Assembly: GCA_017403955.1 (NCBI GenBank)
Contig: JAFRDH010000021.1
Coordinates: 1 to 52,155, forward strand
From: Mogibacterium sp.
GTDB taxonomy: Bacteria; Bacillota; Clostridia; Peptostreptococcales; Anaerovoracaceae
DNA length: 52,155 nucleotides
Reading direction: 5' to 3'
Each line of letters opens with the position of its first letter. The stretch's first letter is position 1. The translations under genes and the position numbers were made by a program. Shown in pieces: positions 52,074 to 52,155 of the stretch. The notes under the pieces were generated by a model that saw nothing but the letters and a program-made list of their open reading frames with translations, was not told where the DNA came from and made no database searches.

Positions 52074-52104
52074 GAGAGTCGTTCTATGAACGGCTCTCTT
52101 TTTT
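52074..52104 (+). terminator. terminator after tRNA-Ser
   Basis: GAGAGTCGTTC pairs with GAACGGCTCTC over 11 bp (one T-G) around a 3-nt loop, followed by six T. The remaining 51 bases of the window show no feature. Confidence 0.9.
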
Positions 52105-52155
52105 AGTGTCCAGGATTATCATTGGCAGACTGCCGGACGGATATTAGATGAAACA

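Overview
The window reads as a chromosomal segment from a low-to-moderate-GC Gram-positive anaerobe of the class Clostridia. A lineage near Peptostreptococcales/Anaerovoracaceae (Mogibacterium or Eubacterium-like) is my best guess, but the sequence cannot prove it. The support is strong AGGAGG ribosome binding sites, many extended -10 promoters (TGn before TATAAT-like boxes), DivIVA/SepF division genes, a hexameric glutamate dehydrogenase, RqcH, MgtE and a lysine-rich C-terminal cell-surface module, with no outer-membrane genes. It is mostly conserved housekeeping DNA. I see no prophage, CRISPR array, toxin-antitoxin pair or intact insertion sequence.

Layout. (1) 1-209: the 5S gene and terminator that end an rRNA operon. 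(2) 356-9968: two lineage-specific envelope genes, a 2231-residue secreted beta-solenoid-like protein and an 863-residue membrane protein built of xxxLxxG heptads. (3) 10195-13757: the SRP/ribosome operon ylxM-ffh-rpsP-khpA-rimM-trmD, behind a duplicated palindromic operator. (4) 13859-16983: division-linked genes (HlyD-like adaptor, yggS, sepF, divIVA). (5) 17094-20892, minus strand: rqcH-lspA-rluD-flavin reductase. (6) 21020-22824: yicC, gmk, rpoZ. (7) 22959-24747: an aroE-aroK fusion and aroQ, overlapping tail-to-tail with gpmI (24718-26232, minus). (8) 26383-31702: addA, an iron-sulfur-type flavoprotein and a DUF4085-like acidic protein; then gdhA (minus, 31802-33172). (9) 33415-39189: pcrA, ligA, mgtE. 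(10) 39404-51906: a long, tightly packed run ftsE-ftsX-M23 hydrolase-recJ-ctp-PPTase-recX-tcdA-coaB-like-phosphoesterase-lipid kinase-D,D-carboxypeptidase-CPBP protease. (11) tRNA-Ser(CGA) with its own promoter and terminator.

How the genes work together: translation and protein targeting (5S, SRP, S16, RimM, TrmD, RqcH, tRNA-Ser), cell division and wall remodelling (SepF, DivIVA, FtsEX with its M23 hydrolase, Ctp, DacF-like), DNA repair (AddA, PcrA, LigA, RecJ, RecX) and three consecutive shikimate-pathway steps (AroQ, AroE, AroK).

The observations most worth a second look are: the paired GTCAAA-N7-TTTGAC operators exactly 35 bp apart before ylxM-ffh; a 42-residue module that occurs as two tandem pairs in the heptad protein; two copies of a short inverted-repeat element, each sitting exactly on a stop codon at a convergent gene junction; an AroE domain with Arg at the catalytic-Lys position; start codons of addA, pcrA and rqcH only 8-9 nt after a -10 box (leaderless candidates); and an RNA with competing stems after mgtE. 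I did not find a clearly new multi-gene system.
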